From Cryobacterium luteum (GTDB taxonomy: Bacteria > Actinomycetota > Actinomycetes > Actinomycetales > Microbacteriaceae): a stretch of DNA of 64,000 nucleotides. Positions 50,986 through 60,443 of the stretch are shown one piece after another. Where the stretch lies: contig NZ_FOCN01000007.1 in assembly GCF_900110125.1 (NCBI RefSeq), positions 1 to 64,000 on the forward strand, given 5' to 3'. The notes beneath the pieces were generated by a model. That model saw only the letters and a program-made list of their open reading frames with translations, made no database searches and was not told the origin of the DNA. The first letter of the stretch is position 1; the number at the start of each line of letters is the position of its first letter. A program made the position numbers and the translations under genes.

Positions 50986-51855
50986 TCAGCGCGAGGCGGA
51001 GGCGTTCATGGTCAGCACGTCGGTGCCGTCCTGGTCGTGCAGGGCCAGCGTTACCGTCACGACACCGAGCGTGCCGAGAGATGTCACGTGGGTGCCGCCG
51101 CAGGGGATGCGCGCGCTCGCGCCGGGCAGCTCGCACACCCAGTAGCGGCGGTCGGTCAGCCGGTCGCCATCGCGGTCGACGCGCACCCCGGCATCTGTTT
51201 CGATCCAGCCGGTGAGGGTGGCGTTGACGGTCGCTTCGATCGAGGCGAGCGCCTTGGCCAGGCCCTCGACCGCGAAGCCCTTCTTGCGCAAGGACTTGCC
51301 GAGCCGGTAGGTGTCGACGGAGGCGTTCGGCCCGATCAGGGATTCGTCGATGGCGAGGCCATCGAAGTCGGGGCGGCCGAGCGCGTCGGGGCGTACCTCT
51401 TTCTTCCAGCGGTCGGCGAGGGCGGCGTTGAGCGCGAGCGAGGCGAGGTGGCAGCCGGTGTGTCCGGCGCTCGTGGAATCCCGCAGGCCCTCGTCGACCT
51501 CGACGGTGACGGTGTCGCCGGCCGACAGCCCGGCCGCATCGACCACGTGCACCACGACGAAGGCCCAGCCGGGCGTTCCCTTGGCCACCGGAATATCGAC
51601 GCCGATGTACAACGCCGATCCGTCGGTCGCTCCCACGATGGCGTCCTCGACCGGCCAGAAGGCAGCGCCGTGGTGCAGCAGCGCCAGGTCGGGTCCCTGG
51701 TCGGGCCAGCCGGCATCGACCGGATGCACGCAGGTCGCGTCGAGCAGTACGGCCGAGCGTCCGTCGCCCAGCGGCATGGAATGCAGCACGGTCGCCTGGG
51801 TGTCGACGGCGCCGCCCGGGTAGAGCACGCGGGTGTCTTCGGTGGGCAGGGTCAT
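50986..51855 (-). CDS. Alanyl-tRNA editing protein (AlaX type)
   Basis: 289 residues. Homologous to the editing and C-terminal part of alanyl-tRNA synthetase: STSAGHTGCHLASLAL (HxxxH zinc site) and IPCGGTHVTSLG (third ligand Cys and His). Hydrolyses Ser-tRNA(Ala) or Gly-tRNA(Ala). The N-terminal domain shows VLYPGGAVDTQATVLH. Free-standing, no operon partner evident. The upstream spacer runs to 51951. Confidence 0.85.
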   Translation of the reverse strand: MTLPTEDTRVLYPGGAVDTQATVLHSMPLGDGRSAVLLDATCVHPVDAGWPDQGPDLALLHHGAAFWPVEDAIVGATDGSALYIGVDIPVAKGTPGWAFVVVHVVDAAGLSAGDTVTVEVDEGLRDSTSAGHTGCHLASLALNAALADRWKKEVRPDALGRPDFDGLAIDESLIGPNASVDTYRLGKSLRKKGFAVEGLAKALASIEATVNATLTGWIETDAGVRVDRDGDRLTDRRYWVCELPGASARIPCGGTHVTSLGTLGVVTVTLALHDQDGTDVLTMNASASR

Positions 51856-51951
51856 GGCTGGTCCTTTCTATGCGGCCGGGCGGCGAAACGGATGCGGTCA
51901 GCCCGGCGGTTGCGCCGCCACCCGTGGCGAATCCACCGGTCACGCCGTGGC

Positions 51952-51992
51952 GCGCGAGAAAAAAGGGTGCCGCCACGATCGTGGCGGCACCC
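51952..51992 (-). terminator. Intrinsic terminator of the Lys-rich gene
   Basis: GGGTGCCGCCACGA / TCGTGGCGGCACCC is a 28-bp perfect palindrome (51965-51992). On the minus strand it is followed by TTTTTT. Classical terminator for the small gene 52010-52132. Confidence 0.92.
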
Positions 51993-52009
51993 CGTGCGCT
52001 GGTTGGAAC

Positions 52010-52132
52010 CTAGCTCTTGCGGGCCCGAGAAGCGGTCTCTTCAGACTTCGCCTTCTTGTCGGCCCTCTTTTCCTTGAGGGACTTGTCGGCAACCTTCTTG
52101 GTTGCATCCTTTTTCGGTGATTTGTCAGCCAT
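52010..52132 (-). CDS. Small Lys/Ala-rich protein (40 aa)
   Basis: 40 residues: MADKSPKKDATKKVADKSL, then a second Lys/Glu-rich helix ending RARKS. ATG 52132 has GGAG nine bases upstream, and a strong terminator follows the stop, so it is a real transcription unit. Very basic with alternating Lys/Asp/Glu; could bind nucleic acid. I know similar short proteins only as hypothetical. Confidence 0.65.
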   Translation of the reverse strand: MADKSPKKDATKKVADKSLKEKRADKKAKSEETASRARKS

Positions 52133-52334
52133 TGTGTACTCCTTCGCGCCGAGCCGTGGGGCCCCGTCACCTTGAGAATACGCGGGTTTGCCGCAAACGT
52201 CATCTTGCACGACCGACCGGGCGCCCCGAACCGGTCACCCCGGCCAACCCGGCTCGACGAGCCCTGTGCACGGCTGCCGGTGTGCCGTATGCTGTCGCTG
52301 CATTGAACCCCTACCTCGTTGAAAGGTCACCGTC

Positions 52335-52580
52335 ATGAGCCATAGCGCCACCTACCGGGCAGTACTCTTTGGACCGAACCCGATCGCCGCCGGAACCGAG
52401 GTGGAGCTGGAATACATCGACGGCGAATACCAGGACGTGATCGTGCTCGAGGCGGTCGAAGACACCGAAACGATCAGTCGCACCTACAAGCGCGGTCGCG
52501 AGACCGAGGAACCCATCCCGTACCGCTTCGTCGAGGAAGACGTGGCCGAGGACGAGGGCGAGGCTGACGTTCCCAACTGA
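52335..52580 (+). CDS. Conserved hypothetical protein (81 aa)
   Basis: 81 residues, start ATG 52335 with GAAAGG upstream. Begins SHSATYRAVLFGPNPIAAG, then a strand-rich core (VELEYIDGEYQDVIVLEAVED), YKRGRETEEPIPYRF and an acidic tail VAEDEGEADVPN. Short beta-rich protein of actinobacteria without assigned function. Its stop is followed by a GCATCCG/CGGATGC hairpin. Confidence 0.65.
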   Translation: MSHSATYRAVLFGPNPIAAGTEVELEYIDGEYQDVIVLEAVEDTETISRTYKRGRETEEPIPYRFVEEDVAEDEGEADVPN

Positions 52581-52585
52581 CCGGC

Positions 52586-52615
52586 GGCGGCATCCGTTTC
52601 AGAGCGGATGCAGCC
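52586..52615. terminator. Hairpin between converging genes
   Basis: GCATCCG (52590-52596) pairs with CGGATGC (52605-52611), with GGC/GCC flanks extending the stem across one mismatch. It lies between the stops at 52580 and 52626. Confidence 0.55.
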
Positions 52616-52625
52616 ACCCCGGATT

Positions 52626-53972
52626 CTAAATTCGCTTGGTGGAGTCGCGGCCGAGCCGCACCGGCAGGGCCATCAGTGGTCCCACGAAGCGGCGCTGCAG
52701 CCGGCGGGCCGGACCCCAGACGATCTGCACGACGTACTGCGACAGCAGCGCACCGGCAGCGAGGGCCATCGCGATGCCTGCTGCGGTCAGCAGTGAGAGC
52801 AGCCCGTTGATGTCGCCCTCGGAGAGTTTGAGCAGCCCACGAAACAGGGTGAGCCCGGGAACGAGCGGCACCAGGGCCGTGACCATGATCACGAGCGGGG
52901 GAGTGCGCACCATGCGCGCGGCAACCGCCGCGAGCAGGCCGACGCCGAGGGCGCTCGCCGCCGACGCCCAGACCAGGCCGAAACCTCCCGCAATCCCCGC
53001 GACGAACAGAAATTCGGCGAGGGCGCCCAGCACGCAGACCACCCAGACGGCCCGCCAGGGAACCTGCACGGCGAGCGCGAACCCGATCACGATCACGACG
53101 GCGGCCACGAGCAGCACCGGCAGCACGGCGAGAGTCACGATCGGGTTCGCATCGATCTCGAGCATGAGGCCGAATCGGGCGAGGAACAGCGCGGAGCCGG
53201 ACACTCCGCTGACCAGGCCGGCCGTGATCAGCAGCGCTTCCACCAGCCGCGCCGTGCCGGTGAGATAGAACCCCGACAGCGTGTCATGCACGGCGCCGAA
53301 GGTGGTCACACCGGCGAGAAGCATGATGATGGTCGCCACGATCACCAGGGAGGGGTTCGCGGTGGGGTCGATCACCCCGACGATCGCGGCGACGATCGGG
53401 CCGATCGCGCCGCCGACAACGGTTTGGTAGAACAGCGGGACCTGGCGGTGATCGAGCACCGACGTGATCCAGTCGATGATCCAGGTCGCCACGAACGCGG
53501 CGATGATCACCGTCGGTCCGGCGCCGATCAGAATGGCGGCGCCCGTACCGACCAGACTCCAGCCGATGCGCCGCCACTGCCGGGGCACCTGCGGCTTAGA
53601 GCTGACGATGGTCGCCAGAATCTTGCGGGCCTCGTTCACGTCGATCGGTTTCTCGATGATGTCCGCGATCAGCTCCGAGGTAGCAGTGAGCTTGGAGTAG
53701 TCGAGCGTGCGGTATTTCACATTGCGGCTGCGGATGATCGACTCGTGCGTCACCGCGTCTTCCTGCGTGAGCGTGATCGTCGTATGGGTGATGTTGGCGT
53801 CGGTGCCTTTGAGCCCGTAGGCGCGGGTGAGCGCGATCATGGCGGCGGTCGCATCTTCGGCACCGGCTCCGGCGGTGAAGATAACCTCGGCGAGGCGCAT
53901 CGTGAGGTCGAGAACAGATCGGGTGTAGCCGGAATGGTCGAGGGTGATGGCGGTGGTTTTGCTGAAACTCAT
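52626..53972 (-). CDS. thrE: Threonine/serine exporter, ThrE family
   Basis: 448 residues. N-terminal soluble ThrE domain (LTMRLAEVIFTAGAGAEDATAAMIALTRAYGL), then about ten membrane helices (ThrE plus the second small-exporter domain fused in one chain, as in C. glutamicum ThrE). Exports threonine and serine, driven by proton motive force. The upstream acyl-CoA dehydrogenase-like gene overlaps its start by 4 nt. Confidence 0.88.
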   Translation of the reverse strand: MSFSKTTAITLDHSGYTRSVLDLTMRLAEVIFTAGAGAEDATAAMIALTRAYGLKGTDANITHTTITLTQEDAVTHESIIRSRNVKYRTLDYSKLTATSELIADIIEKPIDVNEARKILATIVSSKPQVPRQWRRIGWSLVGTGAAILIGAGPTVIIAAFVATWIIDWITSVLDHRQVPLFYQTVVGGAIGPIVAAIVGVIDPTANPSLVIVATIIMLLAGVTTFGAVHDTLSGFYLTGTARLVEALLITAGLVSGVSGSALFLARFGLMLEIDANPIVTLAVLPVLLVAAVVIVIGFALAVQVPWRAVWVVCVLGALAEFLFVAGIAGGFGLVWASAASALGVGLLAAVAARMVRTPPLVIMVTALVPLVPGLTLFRGLLKLSEGDINGLLSLLTAAGIAMALAAGALLSQYVVQIVWGPARRLQRRFVGPLMALPVRLGRDSTKRI

Positions 53973-55210
53973 GAGGTCTGCACGTCCAGAGGGCCCAAAA
54001 CGGATGCTGCGGCGGTCGCGTGCGCGGAATCCGCGTCGGAGGGGTGGAAGAAACCGGCGAGCACATCGCGGTAGAGCCGCCCGAGTTCGGACGTCGCGCC
54101 GTAGGCGGCGCCGCCGGCAACCTGCACGGCGGTGTCGACAACGAACTTGGCGTTCTGCGTGGCCCGATATTTGAGCCCGGAGAGCTGGGCGAACCAGGCC
54201 GGCCCGACGGTGAAGGACCGGTCGTCGACAGCGCGGGCGAGAGCGTCGATCTGCGGGTAGATGCCGTCCATCGCAATGACAAGGTCGCCGACCCGCCAGC
54301 GCGCCACGGGATCCTGCGCGTGCATGCGCCCGTCGTTCTTCAGCGAGGTGCGCCGGTTCGCGCCCAGGGCGGCGAGTTCGAGGGCGCGCGCTCCGATGCC
54401 GGTGTACACGGCGCTGAGCAGAATCTCAAAGTTGGCAAAGATTCCGGCCACGAGCGGGTCGCCGTTCGGGCCGACCGGCAGCCGCCGCACGACCCGGTCG
54501 GGACGGGCCAGGGCGCGCTCGAGCACGGTGCTCTGGCTCTGGCTGGCGCGCATGCCGAGGGTGTTCCAGTCGTCTTTGGAGCGGATGCCGGCATCCGCTT
54601 TCTCGAGAAACGCCCAGACGATCGCCGGGGCGTCCGGGTTCGACGAGTCAAGGCCGAGGGTGCCCAGTCGGGTCCAGGCGGGCGAGAGCGAGGTGAAAAC
54701 CTTGGTGCCGGTGAACCGGTAGCCGCCATCGGGCTGCGGGCAGGCATCCGTTTGAGAACCGAACAGCACCAGGTCGTTGCCGGGTTCGCTCACGCCGAAG
54801 GCGAAGATTTCGCCTTGGCCGGCCTCCTCGAGCAGAAAATCGAGGGAGTGGTCGCCCTGCGCGTGCAGGCTCGCGGCGACGGCGGTCCAGATCAGGTGCA
54901 TGTTCACGGCGAGGGCGGTGGCCGGTGCGTGCGCGGCGAGCAGGGTCTGGTCACGCACGGTCTGCGCCAGGGTGCGGCCGAGTCCGCCGAACCGGGTCGG
55001 TACCAGGGCGCGCAGGTAACCGGCCGCGACGAGTTCGGCCAGGTCCTCGGTGCAGAACGCGTTATCCCGGTCGTATTCCGCGGCTCTCGAGCGGATGCCG
55101 GCCAGCAGCTGCGCCGACAGCAGCGGCTTGTTTTGGTCGGTGGCGGGTGCAGAAATGGGCGCTGCCGGAGAGGTTTCGGGCAGGGCTATCGCAGGGAGGA
55201 ACTCGGTCAC
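53969..55210 (-). CDS. Acyl-CoA dehydrogenase family protein
   Basis: 413 residues. ELVAAGYLRALVPTRFGGLG, FAFGVSEPGNDLVLFG, GTKVFTSLSPAWTRLG and NTLGMRASQS are of the flavin monooxygenase/acyl-CoA dehydrogenase subgroup (DszC/HpaA-like members share this layout). The C-terminal QVAGGAAYGATSELGRLYRDV lacks an obvious catalytic Glu loop. Substrate not predictable. Overlaps thrE by 4 nt. Confidence 0.8.
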   Translation of the reverse strand: MTEFLPAIALPETSPAAPISAPATDQNKPLLSAQLLAGIRSRAAEYDRDNAFCTEDLAELVAAGYLRALVPTRFGGLGRTLAQTVRDQTLLAAHAPATALAVNMHLIWTAVAASLHAQGDHSLDFLLEEAGQGEIFAFGVSEPGNDLVLFGSQTDACPQPDGGYRFTGTKVFTSLSPAWTRLGTLGLDSSNPDAPAIVWAFLEKADAGIRSKDDWNTLGMRASQSQSTVLERALARPDRVVRRLPVGPNGDPLVAGIFANFEILLSAVYTGIGARALELAALGANRRTSLKNDGRMHAQDPVARWRVGDLVIAMDGIYPQIDALARAVDDRSFTVGPAWFAQLSGLKYRATQNAKFVVDTAVQVAGGAAYGATSELGRLYRDVLAGFFHPSDADSAHATAAASVLGPLDVQTS

Positions 55211-55220
55211 ACCGACAAGC

Positions 55221-56078
55221 CTATGCAGCCTTACGACGCCGCGCGAACAGCCGCACGATCAAAAGCACAATTGCCCCGAAAATCGCCAGGACCACCAGCC
55301 AGGGCAGGGCCACTCCGAGGCCGATCAGCAGGCCACCGAGCGCGGTCACGAGCGCCGTCCAACCGGCAATGATGCCGGTCCAAAAGTTGTCAGGGCCGCC
55401 GGCGGCGACGGTGCCCTCCGAAACCAGTTCGAGCTGCACCGTGGAATAGTCGATCTGGTCGGAAAGGAAGTCGCGCTGGGACTGCAGGCTTTCCAGCTCG
55501 CCCTGCCGGCTCGACAAGGCACTTTCGATGCTGATCAGGTCGGCCGTCGTGGTGGCCGACGCCATCAGGGCCAGAAGCCGGTCGACCGAGGTGGTCAGCG
55601 CGGTGATGCGAGCGTCAAGGTCCTGGCTCTGCTGCGTGACGTCCTGGGCGGTGAGCGAGACGAAATTGACCCGGCCGAGTTTCTTGAGTTCGGCGATGGT
55701 GTGGTCGAGTTCGTCGGACGGAATGCGCAGGGTGAGGGTCGCGCTCGCCGACTGAATGTCAGTGACCGGGTTTTCGCTGCGACTGTCGACCCGGCCGCCG
55801 GCCTGTTCGGTGATGGTACGGGCCGATTCGCTCGCGGCGACCGGGTCGGCGGCGGTGATCGACATGGATCCGGTGGTGATGACATCCCGGTTGGACGTGT
55901 TGACGTCGCCGGTGGTGCCGGTGACCGAATTGTCGGGGGTGCCCTCCGCCGGAACGACACCGTCCGACACGCGCCCTCCGGACGAGTCGGTGCTCACCGA
56001 GCCGGAGCTGTTTGCCGTGCAGCCAGCCAGCAGCACGGCCGTCAGCAGCACCGCGATCACACCCCAGGTTTGTCTCAT
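55221..56078 (-). CDS. DUF4349-domain lipoprotein
   Basis: 285 residues. Signal peptide and lipobox TAVLLAGC (Cys20), Ser/Gly-rich linker, DUF4349 domain (ITEQAGGRVDSRSENPVTD, ATLTLRIPSDELDHTI, LKKLGRVNFVSLTAQDVT) with coiled-coil, and one C-terminal membrane helix with a basic RLFARRRKAA tail. Cell-envelope protein of unknown function. Monocistronic. Confidence 0.85.
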   Translation of the reverse strand: MRQTWGVIAVLLTAVLLAGCTANSSGSVSTDSSGGRVSDGVVPAEGTPDNSVTGTTGDVNTSNRDVITTGSMSITAADPVAASESARTITEQAGGRVDSRSENPVTDIQSASATLTLRIPSDELDHTIAELKKLGRVNFVSLTAQDVTQQSQDLDARITALTTSVDRLLALMASATTTADLISIESALSSRQGELESLQSQRDFLSDQIDYSTVQLELVSEGTVAAGGPDNFWTGIIAGWTALVTALGGLLIGLGVALPWLVVLAIFGAIVLLIVRLFARRRKAA

Positions 56079-56221
56079 GCCTTACTGTATGAGCGCGCCG
56101 ACGGCGCACACTGGAGGCAGTCTGGGAGTCGGATCACAATTAGGACTCGACGTCTGCCCCCCGAAGTATGGTCGTGGAGTCGGCCGTTCAACCCGACTGC
56201 ACACACGATCAGGAGGACAAC

Positions 56222-56443
56222 ATGGGATTCGTAGACGATGCCAAGGATGCACTCGACGCCACCGGTAAGAAGATCGGCCGGGCGGTAGACGACGCCAAGG
56301 ACCGCATCGAAGACCGGGCCGATGAGGCCAAGGCCGATGCCAAGGTGAAGAAGGCCGAGGGTGAGGTCAAGCACGCCGAAGCCGAGCGCAACGCGACCGA
56401 GGCCAAGAATGATTTCAAGGCCACCCTGCGCGACGATAATTAG
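56222..56443 (+). CDS. Small amphipathic-helix stress-type protein (73 aa)
   Basis: 73 residues from ATG 56222 (GGAGGAC upstream). Almost entirely Ala/Lys/Asp/Glu helix with 11-residue periodicity: DDAKDALDATGKKIGRAVD, DAKDRIEDRADEAKADAKV, as in CsbD/LEA-like or YtxH-type stress proteins. No membrane anchor. The alpha/beta hydrolase follows 3 nt later. Function inferred only from composition. Confidence 0.65.
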   Translation: MGFVDDAKDALDATGKKIGRAVDDAKDRIEDRADEAKADAKVKKAEGEVKHAEAERNATEAKNDFKATLRDDN

Positions 56444-56446
56444 CCT

Positions 56447-57286
56447 ATGACCTGGTGGGCGAAGCGGATGCGCAGAATGCGTCGGCCTCGCCCACCGCTG
56501 TTGCACGTGGCAACGGATGCCGGAACCGGCCCGGTCGTGATCCTCGTGCACGGCATCGCCTCGTCGTCGGTCACCTTCTACGAGGTGATCCCGCTGCTCA
56601 CCCCCAACCACCGGGTGATCGCCGTCGACATCCTCGGGTTCGGGCAGTCGCCGGCGCCGGACGGGTGCGAATACCGGCTGGAGGATCACGTCGGGGCGCT
56701 GGCCACGACCATCCGCTCGTTGAAGCTGCGGGAGCCGTTCGTGCTGGTCGGGCATTCGCTCGGCAGCCTGATCAGTACCCGCTACGCCACCATGGAACGG
56801 CACGGCCCTGTTGCGACGTTCTGGCGCCGGCTGAGCGGTCGCGGCACGGTGTCGCGCATGGTGCTCGTGGGGCCGCCGGTCTACGTCTCGCCGAGCGATA
56901 TCGGTGACCCCCGGGTCAAGGCGCGGGTGAGCGCCTACCTGCGCGCCTACGATTTTCTGCGCGCCAACAAGGAGTTCACGATGGCCAACGTCGCCTTCCT
57001 GTCGCGGCTGCTGCCCAAGGGCATCTTCGAGCTGACCGAGAAGACCTGGACTCCTTTCATCAAGTCGATGGAACACTGCATCGAATCGCAGACCGTGGTG
57101 AGTGATATTGCGAGCCTCACCGTTCCGGTCGACGTGATCTACGGCGCGCTCGACGCGTTCATCGCGCAGGGCAGCCTGACCATCATCGAGCGGATGCGCC
57201 ACGTCACCATGCACCGCGTCGAGGCCAACGACCACATCATTCGCCGGCGGTTGGCGCGGGTGCTCGTGAAGGTCATCGACAGCTGA
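56447..57286 (+). CDS. Alpha/beta hydrolase
   Basis: 279 residues. VVILVHGIASSSVTFYEV (oxyanion segment), nucleophile in VLVGHSLGSLIS, and the catalytic His probably in MHRVEANDHIIRRR, preceded by the Asp in YGALDAFIAQG. The N-terminus is basic without signal peptide. Substrate unknown; it may be cotranscribed with the small helix protein. Confidence 0.85.
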   Translation: MTWWAKRMRRMRRPRPPLLHVATDAGTGPVVILVHGIASSSVTFYEVIPLLTPNHRVIAVDILGFGQSPAPDGCEYRLEDHVGALATTIRSLKLREPFVLVGHSLGSLISTRYATMERHGPVATFWRRLSGRGTVSRMVLVGPPVYVSPSDIGDPRVKARVSAYLRAYDFLRANKEFTMANVAFLSRLLPKGIFELTEKTWTPFIKSMEHCIESQTVVSDIASLTVPVDVIYGALDAFIAQGSLTIIERMRHVTMHRVEANDHIIRRRLARVLVKVIDS

Positions 57287-57358
57287 ATGCGGGGCGCCCG
57301 GGGTGCCGACGGCCGCGGGTCGAGCCTGGGCCGGCATCCGTTGCGGCGTGCCGGGTCG

Positions 57359-58309
57359 TTACGCAGTCGGGTAGGTCACGCCGGTGAGCTGCTCGGACAT
57401 CGACCAGAGGCGGCGGGCATCCGCTTCGTTGAGTGAGCGCGGCGGAAGCCGAGCCGGCGCGGGGGCGCCGGTGAGTTCGCCGAACCCGCCGGGACCGTAA
57501 TAGCCGCCGCCGGCCGCTGCCGGGCTCGTCGCCGCGTAGAGCGCGGGCAGGATTCCCTGGTCGACCTGCTGCCACATCCAGCCGATGCGATGTGAGGCCT
57601 TGTTCGCGGCCAGAAAGACCCGCGCCGACGCTCCCTTGTGGGTGGGGCCGGTGATCTGCAGGTTCGTAACGGTCGCGCCGGGATGCGCGGCGACACTGCG
57701 CACGCCCCAGCCGCCGACGACGCTGCGCCGGTTGAGTTCGCGGGCGAACATGAGTGTGGCCAGCTTGGAAAGTGCGTAGGCACGGTGCGGCCGGTAGCGC
57801 AGGCTCTGCAGGTCGTCGAAATCGAGGCGTCCGGTGCGGGCGATGAGGCTGGAGAGGCTGACGACCCGGCTTGAGGTGGCCTCGCGCAGCAGGGGCAGCA
57901 GGTGGGCGGTGAGGGCGAAGTGCCCGAGGTGGTTGGTGCCGAACTGCAGCTCACAGCCATCCTCGGTCTCGTCGCGCACCGGCGGCATCATCAGGCCGGC
58001 GTTGTTGAGCAGAATGTCGATCGGGCGCCCCTCGGTCGTGAGTTCCTCACCGAATCCGGCGATGCTCGACAGGGAGGCCAGATCGAGATGACGGATGCTC
58101 AGGGTCGCCTCCGGGATCTGCTCGCGCAGGCGTTTGACGGCCTCGACCCCCTTCTGTTCGTTGCGCACGGCGAGGATGACCTCCGCGCCGGCCCGGGCGA
58201 GTCGGCCGGTGAGACCGTAGCCGAGACCGCTGTTGGCACCGGTGACGACCGCGAGCCTGCCGTGCAGGTCGGGAACATCAATGTCGGGGAGAAGTTTGCT
58301 CGTGATCAT
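57359..58309 (-). CDS. SDR oxidoreductase (retinol dehydrogenase-like)
   Basis: 316 residues. [11 protein letters not shown] (NADP-binding), [17 protein letters not shown], the catalytic Ser (VVSLSSL) and YALSKLA. The C-terminal part is that of the WWOX/retinol dehydrogenase-like bacterial SDRs ([24 protein letters not shown]). Convergent with the hydrolase gene. Substrate unknown. Confidence 0.85.
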   Translation of the reverse strand: MITSKLLPDIDVPDLHGRLAVVTGANSGLGYGLTGRLARAGAEVILAVRNEQKGVEAVKRLREQIPEATLSIRHLDLASLSSIAGFGEELTTEGRPIDILLNNAGLMMPPVRDETEDGCELQFGTNHLGHFALTAHLLPLLREATSSRVVSLSSLIARTGRLDFDDLQSLRYRPHRAYALSKLATLMFARELNRRSVVGGWGVRSVAAHPGATVTNLQITGPTHKGASARVFLAANKASHRIGWMWQQVDQGILPALYAATSPAAAGGGYYGPGGFGELTGAPAPARLPPRSLNEADARRLWSMSEQLTGVTYPTA

Positions 58310-58798
58310 GGGTCTCCCGTTTGTCGTGGAGTTCTATCCAACCCGTTCAGACGGCGGAAGTCACGCGGTGGCCCGGCCGCCGGGCGGATTCACGGGCGGC
58401 TTTTCGGGCGGCTTTTCGAGCGGCCGACGATGGCAATGGCGGCGATTTCATGGCGCGCGGGAGTTGCGCCGGTGCGCGCGAGGCGCAGCTCCGGCGCACT
58501 GGCGCAGGTCCAGCCGTCGCGTAGAGCGGGAGTGCGCCGACGGCGAACATTCGACGCCGACCGCCCCGCTCGAATACACTGGAGTCTGGTCGGGCCGCAG
58601 TAATCCCGGGTTCCATTATTCGCCGCTTCGAGCGGCCTCGCGCCGAGAGGTGCTCTGCGGCCCGGCCTTCTGCATTCCAAGCGCTGGCGCGCTCAAGTCC
58701 GGCAACAGGCATCCGTTTGAGCGTAAAATCTGGCCGCGCGACCAATCCGTTACCGACTTCGCACCGAACCCTAGTCATGGAACGGGACGAGACCTGAC
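58310..58798. other. Intergenic upstream of sigK
   Basis: 489 bp without a gene. GGGCGGCTTTTC is directly repeated at about 58394-58418. The AT-richer stretch at 58720-58735 lies 60-80 bp before sigK and is a plausible promoter site, but no -35/-10 pair is assigned. Confidence 0.35.
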
Positions 58799-59395
58799 AT
58801 GCTAGATCTCATGACTGTTGAATCCGCCGGAGACCTTTCGCCGGCAGCCCCTGCCACCAAGGAGGAGCTGCTCGGTCGAGTAGCCCACGGCGACCAAGCG
58901 GCCTTCGGAGAACTGTATGACCAGATCGCCCCGCGGGTGCTTGGCCTGGTCAAGCGTCTGCTCATCGATCACGCCCAGTCGGAAGAAGTGACCCAGGAGA
59001 TCTTCCTGGAGATCTGGCAGTCGGCGTCGCGGTATGAGTCGACGCGTGGTGGTGCGAGCACCTGGATCCTCACCATGGCGCACCGGCGAGCGGTCGACCG
59101 AATTCGGTCGTCGCAGGCTGGACGTGACCGCGATACCAAAATCGGAATCCGTGACCTGGCCGTTGCCTACGATCACGTGGCCGAATCCGTTGAAGTACGA
59201 ATCGAACATGAAAGGGTGGAGAGGGCGATGACTCGATTGACTCAGCTGCAGCGTCAGGCTGTGAGCCTCGCGTATTACGGCGGGTTCAGTCACAGCGAGG
59301 TCGCCGACATGCTCCACATTCCTTTGGGCACCGTGAAAACGCGGCTCCGCGACGGACTCATCCGCCTGCGCGACGAACTGGGCGTGGCATCATGA
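58799..59395 (+). CDS. sigK: RNA polymerase ECF sigma factor SigK
   Basis: 198 residues. Region 2: LLGRVAHGDQAAFGELYDQ, EVTQEIFLEIWQSA, WILTMAHRRAVDRIR. Region 4: RLTQLQRQAVSLAYYGGF, SHSEVADMLHIPLGTVKTRLRDGL. The arrangement sigK-rskA with ATGA overlap is typical; SigK is released when RskA is cleaved. ATG 58799 or 58811 could be the start. SigK of mycobacteria responds to redox state; no sensor motif is visible here. Confidence 0.92.
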   Translation: MLDLMTVESAGDLSPAAPATKEELLGRVAHGDQAAFGELYDQIAPRVLGLVKRLLIDHAQSEEVTQEIFLEIWQSASRYESTRGGASTWILTMAHRRAVDRIRSSQAGRDRDTKIGIRDLAVAYDHVAESVEVRIEHERVERAMTRLTQLQRQAVSLAYYGGFSHSEVADMLHIPLGTVKTRLRDGLIRLRDELGVAS

Positions 59396-60330
59396 CCGAG
59401 CACAACGAAACCCATCCGGCCGACCTCGCCGGAGCCTACGCCCTGCACGCCCTCGACGCCCAGGACACCGCAGCCTTCGAGGCGCACCTCGCCGACTCCG
59501 AGCGGGCGCGCATCGAAGCCGCCGAGCTGAACGACACCGCGGTGGCCCTCGGCCTCGCCGTGGCACCCGTGCAGCCTTCCAGTGCGCTCAAGACCAACCT
59601 CATGTCGCTGCTCGCGTCGACCCCCCAGCTTCCGCCGCTTCCGCGGGCCGCTGCCACAACGGATGCTCCCGCCTCCGCTCCCGGCGCGGCTGCCGTTGTT
59701 TCCCCGGTCGCGGCCGCTCCCACCGGGCCGTCGACACCCTCGGCGATGCCGGGGGACGGCGCGTCGACGGGGACCGCGCCGACCGGTGCATCCCGACCGG
59801 TCGCGGGTATTCGCTCTGCTGACTCGTCTGGCGCCGGCCGTTCATCGGCTACCGAGCGGGCGCAGGCGCGCTGGTTCAAGCGTCCGGCACAGTTCATGCT
59901 GGCTGCGGCGGCCGCCGCAGCGCTGTTCGTGGGCGGAACTTTCCTCGGTCAGACGCTCAACGGCAACCAGTTCGAGTCGCAGCAGGCCGCGAGTCTCGCG
60001 CAGATCAACGCAGCCGATGATTCGCAACGCGCCGCGACGACCACCGCCGACGGCCAGGAAGCCACCCTGGTCTGGTCGAACAAGCTCGGAATATCCGCGC
60101 TGCTGGTCGACAACCTGCCCGTGCTGCCCAGCGACCAGGACTACCAGCTGTGGTACATCAACGGCGAGGGTGCGGTCTCGGCCGGAACCTTCGACTCGAG
60201 CGGCGACGGAACCGCCTGGCGCGTGCTCGACGGCACGATGCACGCCGGCGACCAGGTCGGCGTCACCGTGGAGCCCAACGGCGGATCCGACCAGCCCACG
60301 ACCAACCCGATCGTCGCCTTCCAGAGCTAG
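59392..60330 (+). CDS. rskA: Anti-sigma-K factor RskA
   Basis: 312 residues. N-terminal sigma-binding domain (HPADLAGAYALHALDAQDTAAFEAHLAD), a long Ala/Pro/Ser linker, one membrane helix (FMLAAAAAAALFVGGTFLG) and the periplasmic RskA domain (WSNKLGISALLVDNLPVLP, YQLWYINGEGAVSAGTF). Holds SigK at the membrane; regulated proteolysis frees it. The linker is roughly twice the usual length, with low-complexity TGPSTPSAMPGDG-type sequence. Confidence 0.92.
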   Translation: MTEHNETHPADLAGAYALHALDAQDTAAFEAHLADSERARIEAAELNDTAVALGLAVAPVQPSSALKTNLMSLLASTPQLPPLPRAAATTDAPASAPGAAAVVSPVAAAPTGPSTPSAMPGDGASTGTAPTGASRPVAGIRSADSSGAGRSSATERAQARWFKRPAQFMLAAAAAAALFVGGTFLGQTLNGNQFESQQAASLAQINAADDSQRAATTTADGQEATLVWSNKLGISALLVDNLPVLPSDQDYQLWYINGEGAVSAGTFDSSGDGTAWRVLDGTMHAGDQVGVTVEPNGGSDQPTTNPIVAFQS

Positions 60331-60443
60331 CCCTTCGGCCGTTCGCGCTGCGGTTGCGGCCGCACGGCGCTGGGGCGGGCGGCGATTCGGGCGGGGCGGC
60401 CGCATCCGCTCGTGCGAAGCGCATGCCCCAGTAGGCTCAGGGC

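Noticed and set aside
50558-51976. N-terminal extension of the acyl-CoA dehydrogenase to about 880 residues
   Set aside because: The extra part is the AlaX gene read in another frame; the normal acyl-CoA dehydrogenase start is the ATG at 50557.
53286-54074. Plus-strand frames opposite thrE and the neighbouring dehydrogenase
   Set aside because: Antisense shadows of genes with clear membrane helices or family motifs.
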